Origin: Sulfitobacter marinus
GTDB taxonomy: Bacteria > Pseudomonadota > Alphaproteobacteria > Rhodobacterales > Rhodobacteraceae
NCBI RefSeq assembly: GCF_900116285.1
Contig: NZ_FPAJ01000001.1
Coordinates: 1,043,135 to 1,107,134, forward strand
Direction of reading: 5' to 3'
Length of the DNA stretch: 64,000 nucleotides
Shown: positions 9,071 to 17,515 of the stretch, piece after piece
Layout: every line of letters starts with the position of its first letter
Position numbering within the stretch: position 1 is the stretch's first letter
Notes under the pieces: model-generated
What the model saw: only the letters and a program-made list of their open reading frames with translations
Database searches by the model: none
What the model was told of the DNA's origin: nothing
Translations under genes and position numbers: made by a program

Positions 9071-9114
9071 AAAGGTAACCTGACCTCCTTACGAGAAATG
9101 GATCAACAGAACAT

Positions 9115-10419
9115 ATGAAACCGCTGTTTTTGATCCTTTGCTACATCGCTGTTATTGCGCTCCCTCTGGTGCTGTCTTGGCTCGTCGGTGGCCCGCCGCG
9201 TGTGTTCCATCAGGAATTGGCCTCTGGCATGGGTATTCTGGCATTTGCCATGATCTTGATGGAGTTTGTCCTGTCCGGCCGGTTCAAAGCGGTATCGACT
9301 GATATCGGCATGGATGTGACGATGCGGGTTCATCAGTTGATGGCGCGGGTTGCGCTTGGCTTTGCGCTGCTTCATCCGTTGCTATACCGCGGCACGCCCG
9401 CTGGCGGCCCGCGCCCGTGGGACCCCACCCGCCAGTTGGTGATCACCACTGATATGTCAGATCTTTCCACCGGCATCGTGGCATATCTGCTGCTTCCCAG
9501 CCTTGTTTTGCTGGCCATCGGGCGCAGCAAACTGGACATGAAATACGAAACATGGCGCTGGATGCATGGTATCGGTGCGCTATTAATCGCCGCACTATTG
9601 CTGCACCACACCATCTACGCCGGGCGATACGGCGCGCAGCCGGTGATGACGGCTGTCTGGGTGGCGATGACCGCAATAGCGGTCGGGTCGCTCTGCTACG
9701 TCTACCTGCTGGCCCCGCTTCGCGATAAAACCCGGGCATGGCGCGTGCGCGCTGTAAGGCAGATGACACCAAAACAATGGGAGCTAACGGTCGCGCCCAA
9801 CGGCCATGCCGGTCTTGACTACAAAGCAGGACAATTTGTCTGGCTGAATGTCGGCCATAGTAGCTTTTCAATGCAGGAAAACCCGTTCTCGATCTCTTCT
9901 GCCCCGGCGGCTGGGCCAGAAATATCCTTTATGATTAAGGAGTTTGGCGACTTCACCCAGACGATTGGCCAGATACAGCCCGGTACGGTTGCCTATCTTG
10001 ATGGCCCTTTCGGGAACCTACCCATCGATGACCGCCCGGAACCGGGCGTCGCGCTAATCGCGGGCGGCGTCGGGTTGGCACCGCTGCTCGGAATGCTCAG
10101 ACAGATGCGCCTGACCGATGATCCGCGACAGGTCAAACTGATCTACGCAAATCGGTCGGTCGATCAGATTGCATATCGCGACGAACTTGGCACCCGAAAC
10201 GTAACCTTGGTGCTGTCAGATCCGCCAGAAAACTGGCAAGGCGAAACCGGGTTCATTGACGGCCCCCTGCTGGACCGTGCCTTCACATCCGAGGATTACA
10301 AAAACTGGGTTTTCGTCATCTGCGGGCCGCCGATTATGATGGATATTGTCGAGAACCACCTGCTTAAGCGCGGCACGCCGTCCGATCGCATCCTCTCAGA
10401 GAGGTTCAGCTATGATTAA
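9115..10419 (+). CDS. Ferric-reductase-like transmembrane flavoprotein
   Basis: A 434-residue membrane oxidoreductase combining a ferric-reductase-like heme-binding membrane domain (about residues 1-200; histidines in MRVHQL, ALLHPLLY, WRWMHGIG and LLLHHTIY) with a cytoplasmic ferredoxin-reductase-type module. The FAD site is ENPFSISSAP (about 257-266). The NAD(P)-binding part shows AGGVGLAPLLGMLRQM and the terminal VICGPPIMM signature. Such proteins move electrons from NAD(P)H through FAD and heme across the membrane; the acceptor here is unknown. The last eight bases overlap the start of a 35-residue membrane peptide. Confidence 0.87.
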   Translation: MKPLFLILCYIAVIALPLVLSWLVGGPPRVFHQELASGMGILAFAMILMEFVLSGRFKAVSTDIGMDVTMRVHQLMARVALGFALLHPLLYRGTPAGGPRPWDPTRQLVITTDMSDLSTGIVAYLLLPSLVLLAIGRSKLDMKYETWRWMHGIGALLIAALLLHHTIYAGRYGAQPVMTAVWVAMTAIAVGSLCYVYLLAPLRDKTRAWRVRAVRQMTPKQWELTVAPNGHAGLDYKAGQFVWLNVGHSSFSMQENPFSISSAPAAGPEISFMIKEFGDFTQTIGQIQPGTVAYLDGPFGNLPIDDRPEPGVALIAGGVGLAPLLGMLRQMRLTDDPRQVKLIYANRSVDQIAYRDELGTRNVTLVLSDPPENWQGETGFIDGPLLDRAFTSEDYKNWVFVICGPPIMMDIVENHLLKRGTPSDRILSERFSYD

Positions 10420-10519
10420 CCCGCTCAAACGTCTGAGCTCACGCCAGCGCGTGTCGGTCGCGATTTGGCTGGTGAGTGTGATCTTTTGCCTGCTTCTATT
10501 GGCCTTTGCACTTCGCTAA
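10412..10519 (+). CDS. 35-residue single-pass membrane peptide coupled to the flavoprotein
   Basis: The frame ATG at 10412 to TAA at 10517-10519 encodes a peptide with a basic N-terminus (MINPLKRLSSRQRVS) and one hydrophobic helix (about residues 16-34), ending AFALR. Its ATG lies inside the last codons of the flavoprotein gene (overlap of eight bases), a common arrangement for translational coupling. The charge pattern predicts N-terminus inside. It may be an accessory subunit, but no family is recognised. Confidence 0.55.
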   Translation: MINPLKRLSSRQRVSVAIWLVSVIFCLLLLAFALR

Positions 10520-10677
10520 ATAATTGATCTAAATAGTATAAACCCCAAATTTTTTTCGTCCATGTTCCGCCGCGTTGACAATCGCTATGATGCGCTTGTT
10601 CTTGAAATCCATATTGTGCTGCTGTGTTCCATCCAGCTCGATCGCAGCTGATCAATTAAGGGAACCTGCTGGGTTGC

Positions 10678-11595
10678 TTACCCGACCGAAAACAACGCGC
10701 GTTGTTTTTTATTCATATAGGTCCAAGCAATAAACCGGCTGGTCTTTTGCCCCTGTGCCATTTCGACGATTTTAAGATCAGCAACTTTGGCTTTCCCTAA
10801 AATTCTGCGAAGCGTTTGGACGTTGTCCTTTTTCGATACCAACGACGTAAACCACAGGCACTGGTCGGCGAATTCCATGCTCTGCTCTACCATTCGGGCG
10901 ATAAACTTTATCTCGCCGCCCGGACACCAAAGTTCAGCATTCTGACCCCCAAAATTCAGTTTGCTAGAGTGTCCCTTTCCAAGGCCTGCCCACTTGCGTT
11001 GGGTGCCTTTGTTCGCTTGCTTCATCGACGCATGAAACGGCGGGTTGCACAGCGTTACGTGAAAGGTATCGTGGGTCTTGATCACACCTCTGAAGATGTC
11101 CTTAGGGTTATTTTGTTGCCTAAGGGTAATGTTCAAACCGTTAACGTCGCGAATTTGCGTAGCGGATTTAAGAGCACCCGCATCGATCTCAACGCCTGTA
11201 AAGTGCCAGCCGTATTCGCTTTGACCTGTCAGGGGGTAAACCAAGCTTGCACCCGTGCCGATGTCCAATGCTTTGATGTGACGCCCACGTGGGATCTCTT
11301 GGCTACTGCCGTCGGCAAGCAGGTCCGCAAGATAGTGAATATAGTCGACACGACCGGGAATTGGTGGGCATAGATAGCCGTTGGGGATATCCCAAAAATC
11401 AATATTGTAATGCGTCTTAAGCAAAGCCCGATTAAGCATACGGACAGCGTTCACGTCTTGAAAATCAATCGTCGCCTGACCGGTTGGATTACGAGTTGTA
11501 AAAGATTCAAGTTCAGGTGTTTGCGCCACCAAACGCTCAAAGTCGTAACCATCTGAATGTTGATTGCGGGGATGCAGCTTTGGTGTGGTGGCCAT
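10678..11595 (-). CDS. rlmF: 23S rRNA (adenine-1618-N6)-methyltransferase RlmF
   Basis: RlmF methylates A1618 of 23S rRNA using S-adenosylmethionine. The 305-residue protein has the family N-terminus (LHPRNQHSDGYDFERLV), the SAM-binding segment LDIGTGASLVYPL at about residue 107 and the catalytic CNPPFH motif of N6-adenine methyltransferases at about residue 183, followed by GGQNAELWCPGGE. It is a housekeeping gene standing alone between accessory cassettes; it converges with the upstream plus-strand genes and shares a terminator palindrome with them. Confidence 0.95.
   Translation of the reverse strand: MATTPKLHPRNQHSDGYDFERLVAQTPELESFTTRNPTGQATIDFQDVNAVRMLNRALLKTHYNIDFWDIPNGYLCPPIPGRVDYIHYLADLLADGSSQEIPRGRHIKALDIGTGASLVYPLTGQSEYGWHFTGVEIDAGALKSATQIRDVNGLNITLRQQNNPKDIFRGVIKTHDTFHVTLCNPPFHASMKQANKGTQRKWAGLGKGHSSKLNFGGQNAELWCPGGEIKFIARMVEQSMEFADQCLWFTSLVSKKDNVQTLRRILGKAKVADLKIVEMAQGQKTSRFIAWTYMNKKQRALFSVG
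10689..10710 (+). terminator. Terminator-like 20-bp palindrome overlapping the 3' end of rlmF
   Basis: AAAACAACGCGCGTTGTTTT is a perfect 20-bp palindrome continuing into a run of T on the plus strand. It would end the plus-strand membrane redox operon, and being symmetric it could also act on rlmF. It lies inside the last RlmF codons (KKQRALF), so the same bases code for protein. Confidence 0.6.
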
Positions 11596-11749
11596 GGGAC
11601 ACGCCTTTATGAAAGTTAGTAGGTGCCGCGCGCCAGACGGTTGGTTGGTTTTAGGCTCTCATGTACAAATAGTAAAATCAGGAACGCAGTAAAATGCAGA
11701 CGATGACGATAAAGAACTAATCGCGGAATAATCCTTACCCGTCGCTAAG

Positions 11750-12424
11750 TCAGGCTGACGACCGCAAGCTCGCACGCACCTGTTCGAGATAGAGCAGCTC
11801 AGCCTCATACAGCCCGACGGCAGCAAGGCGTGAGGATATCCGCTCAAAGTGCTTCATCAAATAGGGAAAACGGTTTCCATCCGGCAAGCACTTTGAATGC
11901 AGTAAGTTCGCCATTTGAGAATAGACCGACACATCTGCGATCGAGATTGCGCCCCCGCAAAACCAGTCTTTCCCCGAGATTTGTGTCTCCAGATAGGTCA
12001 ACAAGGGCGGAAGATGCTCAGCAACCGACGCCTTCACAGTTTCCGTATCAATAGGCAGCCCCCGCATCTCGTTGATGAAAATGGGCCGAAACACACCGGT
12101 ACTGATCTCGGAAAAAAGGGCCGTGTCTGCATATTCTTCGATCCACAATGCATGGCCCAGATGTTCGGGTTCCGTTGGAAACAGCGCTGTATGCGCGGGA
12201 TGAGCTGCATTGAGATAGGCGCAAATGGCTGAGCTGTCGTTCAGCGTAAAGCCGTTCGCCTGCAGAACTGGCACACGCTTGAGCGGGCTGATTGTCTCAA
12301 ACCCATCCGGTGGAGCGTAGGGATTCACCAGCGTTAGGTCAGTGTTCAGGCCCATCTCCGCCGCGAACAATGCCACTTTGCGGGTAAACGGTGAGAGCGG
12401 GTTTCCAAGAATTTTATACGTCAT
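11750..12424 (-). CDS. Glutathione S-transferase family protein
   Basis: Glutathione S-transferase superfamily protein, 224 residues. The N-terminal thioredoxin fold (MTYKILGNPLSPFTRKVALFAAEMGL) has a serine at the position of the catalytic residue (NPLSPF), followed by the glutathione-contacting VPVL and NDSSAI segments, then an all-helical C-terminal domain. The ATG at 12424 was chosen because the longer frame would run across the operators and into the divergent TetR gene. The divergent tetR and the two operators at 12447-12489 indicate induction by a ligand, probably an electrophile or a xenobiotic. Confidence 0.88.
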   Translation of the reverse strand: MTYKILGNPLSPFTRKVALFAAEMGLNTDLTLVNPYAPPDGFETISPLKRVPVLQANGFTLNDSSAICAYLNAAHPAHTALFPTEPEHLGHALWIEEYADTALFSEISTGVFRPIFINEMRGLPIDTETVKASVAEHLPPLLTYLETQISGKDWFCGGAISIADVSVYSQMANLLHSKCLPDGNRFPYLMKHFERISSRLAAVGLYEAELLYLEQVRASLRSSA

Positions 12425-12446
12425 AGTGATGGTCCATTCCTTTAAG

Positions 12447-12489
12447 TTGACGTTGTCAATATTGACATCATAATTGACGCTGTCAATAT
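12447..12489. promoter_or_regulatory. Paired palindromic operators between gst and tetR
   Basis: TTGACGTTGTCAATAT (12447-12462) and TTGACGCTGTCAATAT (12474-12489) are near-identical copies, 27 bp start to start. Each contains the palindrome TTGAC-N3-GTCAA. They sit in the 71-bp gap between the divergent gst and tetR genes, so they are the natural targets of the TetR protein. Confidence 0.7.
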
Positions 12490-12495
12490 GGTCGG

Positions 12496-13101
12496 ATGAA
12501 AACGAAACAACCCTTCCATCATGGCAGCTTGAAACAGGCATTGCTGGACGCATCAGGCGCTCTTCTGGATCAACAGGGGCCTGAAGGCGTTACGATCAGA
12601 GCGATCGCGCGGGAAGTCGGGGTCTCTCATGCCGCTCCGGTTAATCACTATAAAGATCGAGAGGCACTTCTTACTGCTCTTGCGACGGTGTTGTTCAAAG
12701 ACATCTTGGCTTCTGTTCAGGAAAAACTGAGCGACAAGAACCTACCCGCGAGCACGCGCATCTCGGCCTTTGCGATTGTACTGTTCGAATATGCAATGGC
12801 GTACCCTAACCGCTACAGGCTGCTTTGGCACACCGGATTAGTCAATCATGATGACCCGGAATTGCTTGATGTCATGGATCAGTTTTATAACGCTTGCCGG
12901 GCTGAAATTGCAGGGGCCGGACTGTGTAGCGAGCAAGACACCGAAACCTATGCGATTGCGTTGTGGTCGTTGGTGCACGGCTATACCGACCTTAGATTAA
13001 CCGGTATGTTCGAGGCGAAAAACGATACGATCAGTGGTCGCCCAAGGTTGGAGGCCATGCTGGATATGTTCCTAAATCCGAGCCACGCAAAGTCGCCGTA
13101 G
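12496..13101 (+). CDS. TetR/AcrR-family transcriptional regulator
   Basis: TetR-family regulator of 201 residues. The helix-turn-helix is at about residues 26-56 (GVTIRAIAREVGVSHAAPVNHYKDREALL), followed by a C-terminal ligand domain that resembles the TetR_C WHG type (LWHTGLVNH, WSLVHGYTDLRL). It is divergent from the glutathione S-transferase gene, 71 bp away, with two palindromic operators between, so it most likely represses that gene and itself. Confidence 0.9.
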   Translation: MKTKQPFHHGSLKQALLDASGALLDQQGPEGVTIRAIAREVGVSHAAPVNHYKDREALLTALATVLFKDILASVQEKLSDKNLPASTRISAFAIVLFEYAMAYPNRYRLLWHTGLVNHDDPELLDVMDQFYNACRAEIAGAGLCSEQDTETYAIALWSLVHGYTDLRLTGMFEAKNDTISGRPRLEAMLDMFLNPSHAKSP

Positions 13102-13297
13102 GCTTAAGATGAGCCAAGAACCCTATCTTATCAAATCACCTTATTTGACTCCATAAGCGCTTACGCCAAGTATTTCAGGGGAGGGCCGAAATCTACTCGT
13201 TTTGTGCAGCAACGCCTATTCCGTTGCTGATAAAACCTCGAAAAAAGCCTTTGTTCTTTTATCATCGAGCCAACTTGAGTGTGTACCAAGTTTTGCC

Positions 13298-14056
13298 TCA
13301 TTCATCCGCTGTGAGCGGTTTGGGTTGGGCTGCCACGAAAACCGGCTCGTCACTCCGATCTGTCGTGATATCCAAATCGCGCTGGATCGCGGCGAACCGT
13401 GTCTCAAGGTGATCGCGCATCGCAAGGCGCGCGGCCTGTTCGTGACCTGCGGCAATCGCGTCTACAATGGCCATGTGTTCGTTATAACTGACCTGCATTG
13501 ACGCGGGGGTGCGGCTTTTGGATCGCAGCGAAACCCAGTCGGGATTAGACCTAATCTCGTCCAGCAGAGAGAACGCCGTCAGCAAGGGTTTGTTGCGGGC
13601 GCATTGCGCGATCAGGCGGTGCTGCGCGCCATCCCAAAGTTCAATGGCCTGTGCGTCGGCCGCTTCTTGATGGCGCTGTGTTAGGGTTCGGAGCCGCGCA
13701 ATTTCTTCGGGGCGCATGCGTCTGGCGCACAGGGCGGCCAGTTCCGGTTCGATACACAGACGCGCTTCCATAACTTCAAACGCGTTCGTCTGGCCCGTGA
13801 TCCTTGCCGCAAGGTTGCCCATCGGATCTGCGGGCTGTCCTGCAAATGTGCCCTTGCCCTGCCTGCGCCACACCAGCCCTTCGGTCTCGAGCGCGTCAAG
13901 CGCCTGCCGCACAAAACGTCGGCCCACATTAAATTTTTCAGCCAGTGCGCGCTCTGTCGGGAGACGGCCATCAGCGCTAAGATCACCTGACTTTATCAAA
14001 TCAAGCAGTCTTTGTCGCAGTTGGCCTGAAGCGTTATTTGTAGACATTTCATTCAT
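13298..14056 (-). CDS. GntR/FadR-family regulator of the peptide transport/ggt operon
   Basis: GntR regulator of the FadR subfamily, 252 residues. A winged helix (about 10-75: LPTERALAEKFNVGRRFVRQALDALETEGLVWRRQGKGTF) is followed by an all-helical FCD ligand domain whose metal-binding histidines are plausible in DGAQHRLIAQC, YNEHMAIVDAI and MRDHLETRF. It is the last gene of the long minus-strand operon for peptide uptake and gamma-glutamyltransferase. Autoregulation through the palindrome at 22194-22244 is likely but unproven. A start three codons inside (MSTNN) is also possible. Confidence 0.88.
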   Translation of the reverse strand: MNEMSTNNASGQLRQRLLDLIKSGDLSADGRLPTERALAEKFNVGRRFVRQALDALETEGLVWRRQGKGTFAGQPADPMGNLAARITGQTNAFEVMEARLCIEPELAALCARRMRPEEIARLRTLTQRHQEAADAQAIELWDGAQHRLIAQCARNKPLLTAFSLLDEIRSNPDWVSLRSKSRTPASMQVSYNEHMAIVDAIAAGHEQAARLAMRDHLETRFAAIQRDLDITTDRSDEPVFVAAQPKPLTADE

Positions 14057-14098
14057 TGGATGTCTCTTTTGTCAGTTGGTTGCAGGCATTGCTATTTG

Positions 14099-14848
14099 TT
14101 ATTGCTCGTTCTCTACTGCATGTGACTGACTTGTCCTACCCTCTGCGATACGCTTTTCCAACGCCGCTGCGATATCGGCGTCGATGCTGTCGCGTGTAGG
14201 ATTGCCAGAAAACCGCGCCTTGGTAGGCATGCCTTTGGCGAAATGCACATAGCGCTCTTGCGCGACGTTCCAAAGCCGCGCCAGTTCTGACAATGGGTCG
14301 GCATGGTCATCCGCACGCAGGTCAAGCCACGGGTGGTCCTCACCGCAATGTATCACCAAACCCGCAGCCTGCCGTCCGCGTTTGTCACCACCCGCCTCTT
14401 CGCCGGCCTTCATTGCCGTGATGAGGCGGTCGGCAAAAGCGAGGTTTGAGTTTTTTATGAACGCCTCCGAGGTTGCTTCGATCACACGTGGACCGGCTAA
14501 CATGTTGCCGGCAACCGAATGATCCTCGTGCAAAATATGCCCGGCGAAATCCACACATTCTGCACCGGTATGGGCGGCAAAATTCCCCGATGTGTCCATC
14601 ATATGGGCCTGCCTGATTGCACGTCCTTGGTCGCGCGCGACCAAATCCTGCAACACATCTTTGGCGCTTTCCCCTGCCATCATGCGCGCGCGTCCTTCTG
14701 TGCCCCAGATCGGGTTGCAGAAGGCTTGGCTCGCGATGGCGCAGGAACCCGATACATATGGCACGGCCGCCCCGCAGGCAAAAAACTTGCTGGCCACGAT
14801 CAGCCCGATACTGCCATCGGTATCTCGTGCAATCAGAGAATAGGTCAT
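14099..14848 (-). CDS. DUF1028 family protein
   Basis: A 249-residue member of the DUF1028 family, thought to have an Ntn-hydrolase-like fold. The N-terminus MTYSLIARDTDGSIGLIVASKFFACGAAVPY and the interior ARMMAGESAKDVLQDLVARDQGRAIRQ and ENMLAGP-like (GNMLAGP) segments are typical. The start overlaps the ggt stop by four bases. DUF1028 genes often lie beside gamma-glutamyltransferase and peptide transporters, suggesting hydrolysis of an amide or peptide bond, but no activity is assigned. Confidence 0.85.
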   Translation of the reverse strand: MTYSLIARDTDGSIGLIVASKFFACGAAVPYVSGSCAIASQAFCNPIWGTEGRARMMAGESAKDVLQDLVARDQGRAIRQAHMMDTSGNFAAHTGAECVDFAGHILHEDHSVAGNMLAGPRVIEATSEAFIKNSNLAFADRLITAMKAGEEAGGDKRGRQAAGLVIHCGEDHPWLDLRADDHADPLSELARLWNVAQERYVHFAKGMPTKARFSGNPTRDSIDADIAAALEKRIAEGRTSQSHAVENEQ

Positions 14849-16626
14849 CGGCCCACCGCATAAGCTTGCATCAGGCGCGGCGTTGCGGCGGCGCGCAAGA
14901 TCCCGTCGGGTTCACGCATCGCGGCGGTCATACGGCCAACGGTCCACGGGTCAGCAACGATCACCTTATGCCCCCGCGCCCGCAGGTCTGCGATGACATC
15001 CTCGCCGACACCCGGTTCGATCATCATCTCGCAGGTTCGGACTTCGCGCGGGAAAAAGGAGCCTTGGAAATGCATCGAATGAAAAAGTGGTGCGTCCATC
15101 CCTTTCTGTAAGTCCCAGCCAAAATGCACAAAGCGCAAGAACCAGATCAACTGCCACTGGTCCTGCTGGTCGCCGCCCGGTGTGCCAAACACCAGCTGCG
15201 TGCCGTCCTTTTCGGCAAGGCTGGGCGTCAGCGTTGTACGCGGCCGGCTTTTGGGCACCAGCGATGTCGGCAGACCGTCATCGAGCCAGAACATTTGTGC
15301 CCGCGAATTGAGCGGGAAGCCTAGGCCCGGAATGACCGGCGAGCTTTGCAGCCAGCCGCCAGACGGCGTAGCAGCCACCATATTGCCCCAGCGATCAATG
15401 ATGTCGAGATGCACTGTGTCGCCGCGTTTCTCGGTCAGATGCGACATGGTCGGTTCCTGTGCCGCGACTGCGCCCACGTTGAAATCGCGTTGGCTGCGCT
15501 CAATATAGGCGTCGGCCAACGCCTCGAACCCTGCCACACGGCCAGGTCGTTGTTCCGTCGACGCTTGGCGTCCGATCAGCTTGCGGCGTTCGTCATTGTA
15601 GGCGTCGCTCAGCAGTGCTTCCATCGGGATCTCGCTGAAATCCGGATCACCATAATAGGCTTCGCGGTCGGCATAGGCCAGTTTCATGGCCTCAATGACC
15701 GTATGTACAAATTCTGCGCCATTTGGATCCATGGATGCCAGATCAACGCCCTTGAGGATCGCCAAAGCCTGCAACATGACCGGACCCTGCGACCACGACT
15801 GGGTCTTGTGAACCGTCCAGCCATGATAGTCATAGGACAAGGGGGCCTCATAGCTTGCGCGCCAAGCCACCATATCAGCGGGAGCGAGAACGGCCGCGTG
15901 CTTGGTTTCGGACACGTCCATCACATTGGCGTCCTTGAGGTAGTCAAAAATCGCATCCGCCACAAAGCCTTCGCGCCATTCTGCGCGGGCGGCGTCGATC
16001 TGCGCCTCGCGCGTTTCGCCAGCGGCTGACGCCAGCCGGTCGTAGGTCGCGGCAAGGTCGGGATTCTTGAACAATGCGTGGGGTTCGGGGGCCTTGCCGC
16101 CCGGTGTCCAGACATCCGCGGATGTGGGCCACTCCTGCGCAAAAAAATCTGCCAGACCGGCAATCGTATGTGCCACGCGGGGCAACATCGGATGCCCGTC
16201 GCGGGCATAATCAATGGCCGGTTGCATCACGTCGCGCAGGCCCATGGTGCCGTGATCGCGCAGCATCAGCATCCAGCCGTCAAATGCGCCCGGCACCACC
16301 GTAGCCAGCAAACCGGAACCCGGGATCAACGTCAGCCCCTGCTCTTTGAAATGTGCGATTGTCGCAGCTTCGGGGGCGACACCCTGCGCGCAGAGCACCT
16401 CTACCTTTTCGGTTTTGGCGGAATAGAAGATTGCGGGCATATCCCCTGCCGGACCGTTCAGATGGGGCTCTACCACCTGCAATACCAGCGCGGTGGCCAC
16501 GGCTGCGTCAAACGCGTTACCGCCTTTTTCCAAGATGCTCATGCCAACGGCTGACGCAATCCAATGTGTCGAGGTGGCGGCACCGAATGTCCCACGTATC
16601 TCGGGGCGAGTTGTAAAGTCAGTCAT
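14845..16626 (-). CDS. ggt: Gamma-glutamyltransferase family protein
   Basis: Gamma-glutamyltransferase of 593 residues. These enzymes are made as a precursor that cleaves itself in front of a threonine, which then attacks gamma-glutamyl amides such as glutathione. The likely nucleophile is the threonine of GDTVHLDIIDRWGNMVA near residue 406, and the oxyanion-type WLQSS segment follows. No signal peptide is evident at the N-terminus (MTDFTTRPEIRGTFGAATSTHWIASAVGMSILEKGGNAFDAAVA), so a cytoplasmic form is suggested. It lies between the peptide transporter genes and DUF1028 in one operon. Confidence 0.9.
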   Translation of the reverse strand: MTDFTTRPEIRGTFGAATSTHWIASAVGMSILEKGGNAFDAAVATALVLQVVEPHLNGPAGDMPAIFYSAKTEKVEVLCAQGVAPEAATIAHFKEQGLTLIPGSGLLATVVPGAFDGWMLMLRDHGTMGLRDVMQPAIDYARDGHPMLPRVAHTIAGLADFFAQEWPTSADVWTPGGKAPEPHALFKNPDLAATYDRLASAAGETREAQIDAARAEWREGFVADAIFDYLKDANVMDVSETKHAAVLAPADMVAWRASYEAPLSYDYHGWTVHKTQSWSQGPVMLQALAILKGVDLASMDPNGAEFVHTVIEAMKLAYADREAYYGDPDFSEIPMEALLSDAYNDERRKLIGRQASTEQRPGRVAGFEALADAYIERSQRDFNVGAVAAQEPTMSHLTEKRGDTVHLDIIDRWGNMVAATPSGGWLQSSPVIPGLGFPLNSRAQMFWLDDGLPTSLVPKSRPRTTLTPSLAEKDGTQLVFGTPGGDQQDQWQLIWFLRFVHFGWDLQKGMDAPLFHSMHFQGSFFPREVRTCEMMIEPGVGEDVIADLRARGHKVIVADPWTVGRMTAAMREPDGILRAAATPRLMQAYAVGR

Positions 16627-16638
16627 TATATCTCCGGA

Positions 16639-17514
16639 TTAATGTTCGCGCGGGTCAAGCGCATCGCGCAGCCCGTCGCCCAAAAGGTTAAAGCCAAGCA
16701 CGACCAAAAAGATTGAAATTCCAGGCCACAGTGCCATCCATGGTGCTTGGTTGAGAAAGTTTTTCGCTGTGTTCAGCATCGACCCCCAGCTTGGGTCGGG
16801 CGGTTGTTGCCCAAGGCCCAGAAAGGAAAGCGCCGCTTCTGCGATAATTGCCGTGGCAATCGTCAGCGTGGCCTGCACAAGGATCGGCGGCAGGACGTTG
16901 GGCAGTATATAGCGGCTGAGGATGCGCGGTGTTGGCAGGCCAATCGCGCGGGCGCTGTCGACGTAATCCTCTGATTTAACGTTGATAACCTCGCCGCGCG
17001 TCAGGCGAATAAAGATCGGCGTTGCCGATATCCCGATCGCAATCATCGCATTTGTCAGCGATGGCCCCAGAAATGCCGCTAGCGCAATAGCGAGGATTAG
17101 AAAGGGAGCCGCCAAAAGCGCCTCTGTGCAGCGCGAGATCACTGCATCAGACCAACCGCCGAAAAAGCCCGCAATCAGCCCCAGCGGCACCCCTATCGCA
17201 ATCGCAATACTGACCGAAACGACCCCCGCAAGAAGGGACGCCTGCGCGCCCCAGATCATGCGGGACAGGACGTCGCGGCCAATCTCGTCCGTTCCCATCC
17301 AATGCGCCAAGCTGGGTGCCTTGCGCACCGCCCCCCAATCAGTGGCAGCGGGATCAGGGATCGGCAGGATGGGGGCCGCGATGGCGATAAGAATGAAGAA
17401 GGCAACCAGCACGCCGCCAACCATTGCGCTTTTATGGCTGCGGAATTTCTTCCAGACACGGTTTTCCGTTTTTGCGGTGAGAACCGGCTCGGAAGCGAGG
17501 GCAGTGTTGGTCAT
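16639..17514 (-). CDS. Peptide-type ABC transporter permease (DppC family)
   Basis: Inner-membrane permease of a nickel/peptide-type ABC importer, 291 residues. An N-terminal membrane segment (about 31-53) precedes the characteristic GTDEIGRDVLSRMIWGAQASL segment, with the coupling-loop region EDYVDSARAIGLPTPRILSRYILPNVLPPI at about residue 180. Like other DppC proteins it ends soon after the last helix (GDGLRDALDPREH). It pairs with the DppB-type permease directly upstream. Confidence 0.93.
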   Translation of the reverse strand: MTNTALASEPVLTAKTENRVWKKFRSHKSAMVGGVLVAFFILIAIAAPILPIPDPAATDWGAVRKAPSLAHWMGTDEIGRDVLSRMIWGAQASLLAGVVSVSIAIAIGVPLGLIAGFFGGWSDAVISRCTEALLAAPFLILAIALAAFLGPSLTNAMIAIGISATPIFIRLTRGEVINVKSEDYVDSARAIGLPTPRILSRYILPNVLPPILVQATLTIATAIIAEAALSFLGLGQQPPDPSWGSMLNTAKNFLNQAPWMALWPGISIFLVVLGFNLLGDGLRDALDPREH

Positions 17515-17515
17515 A

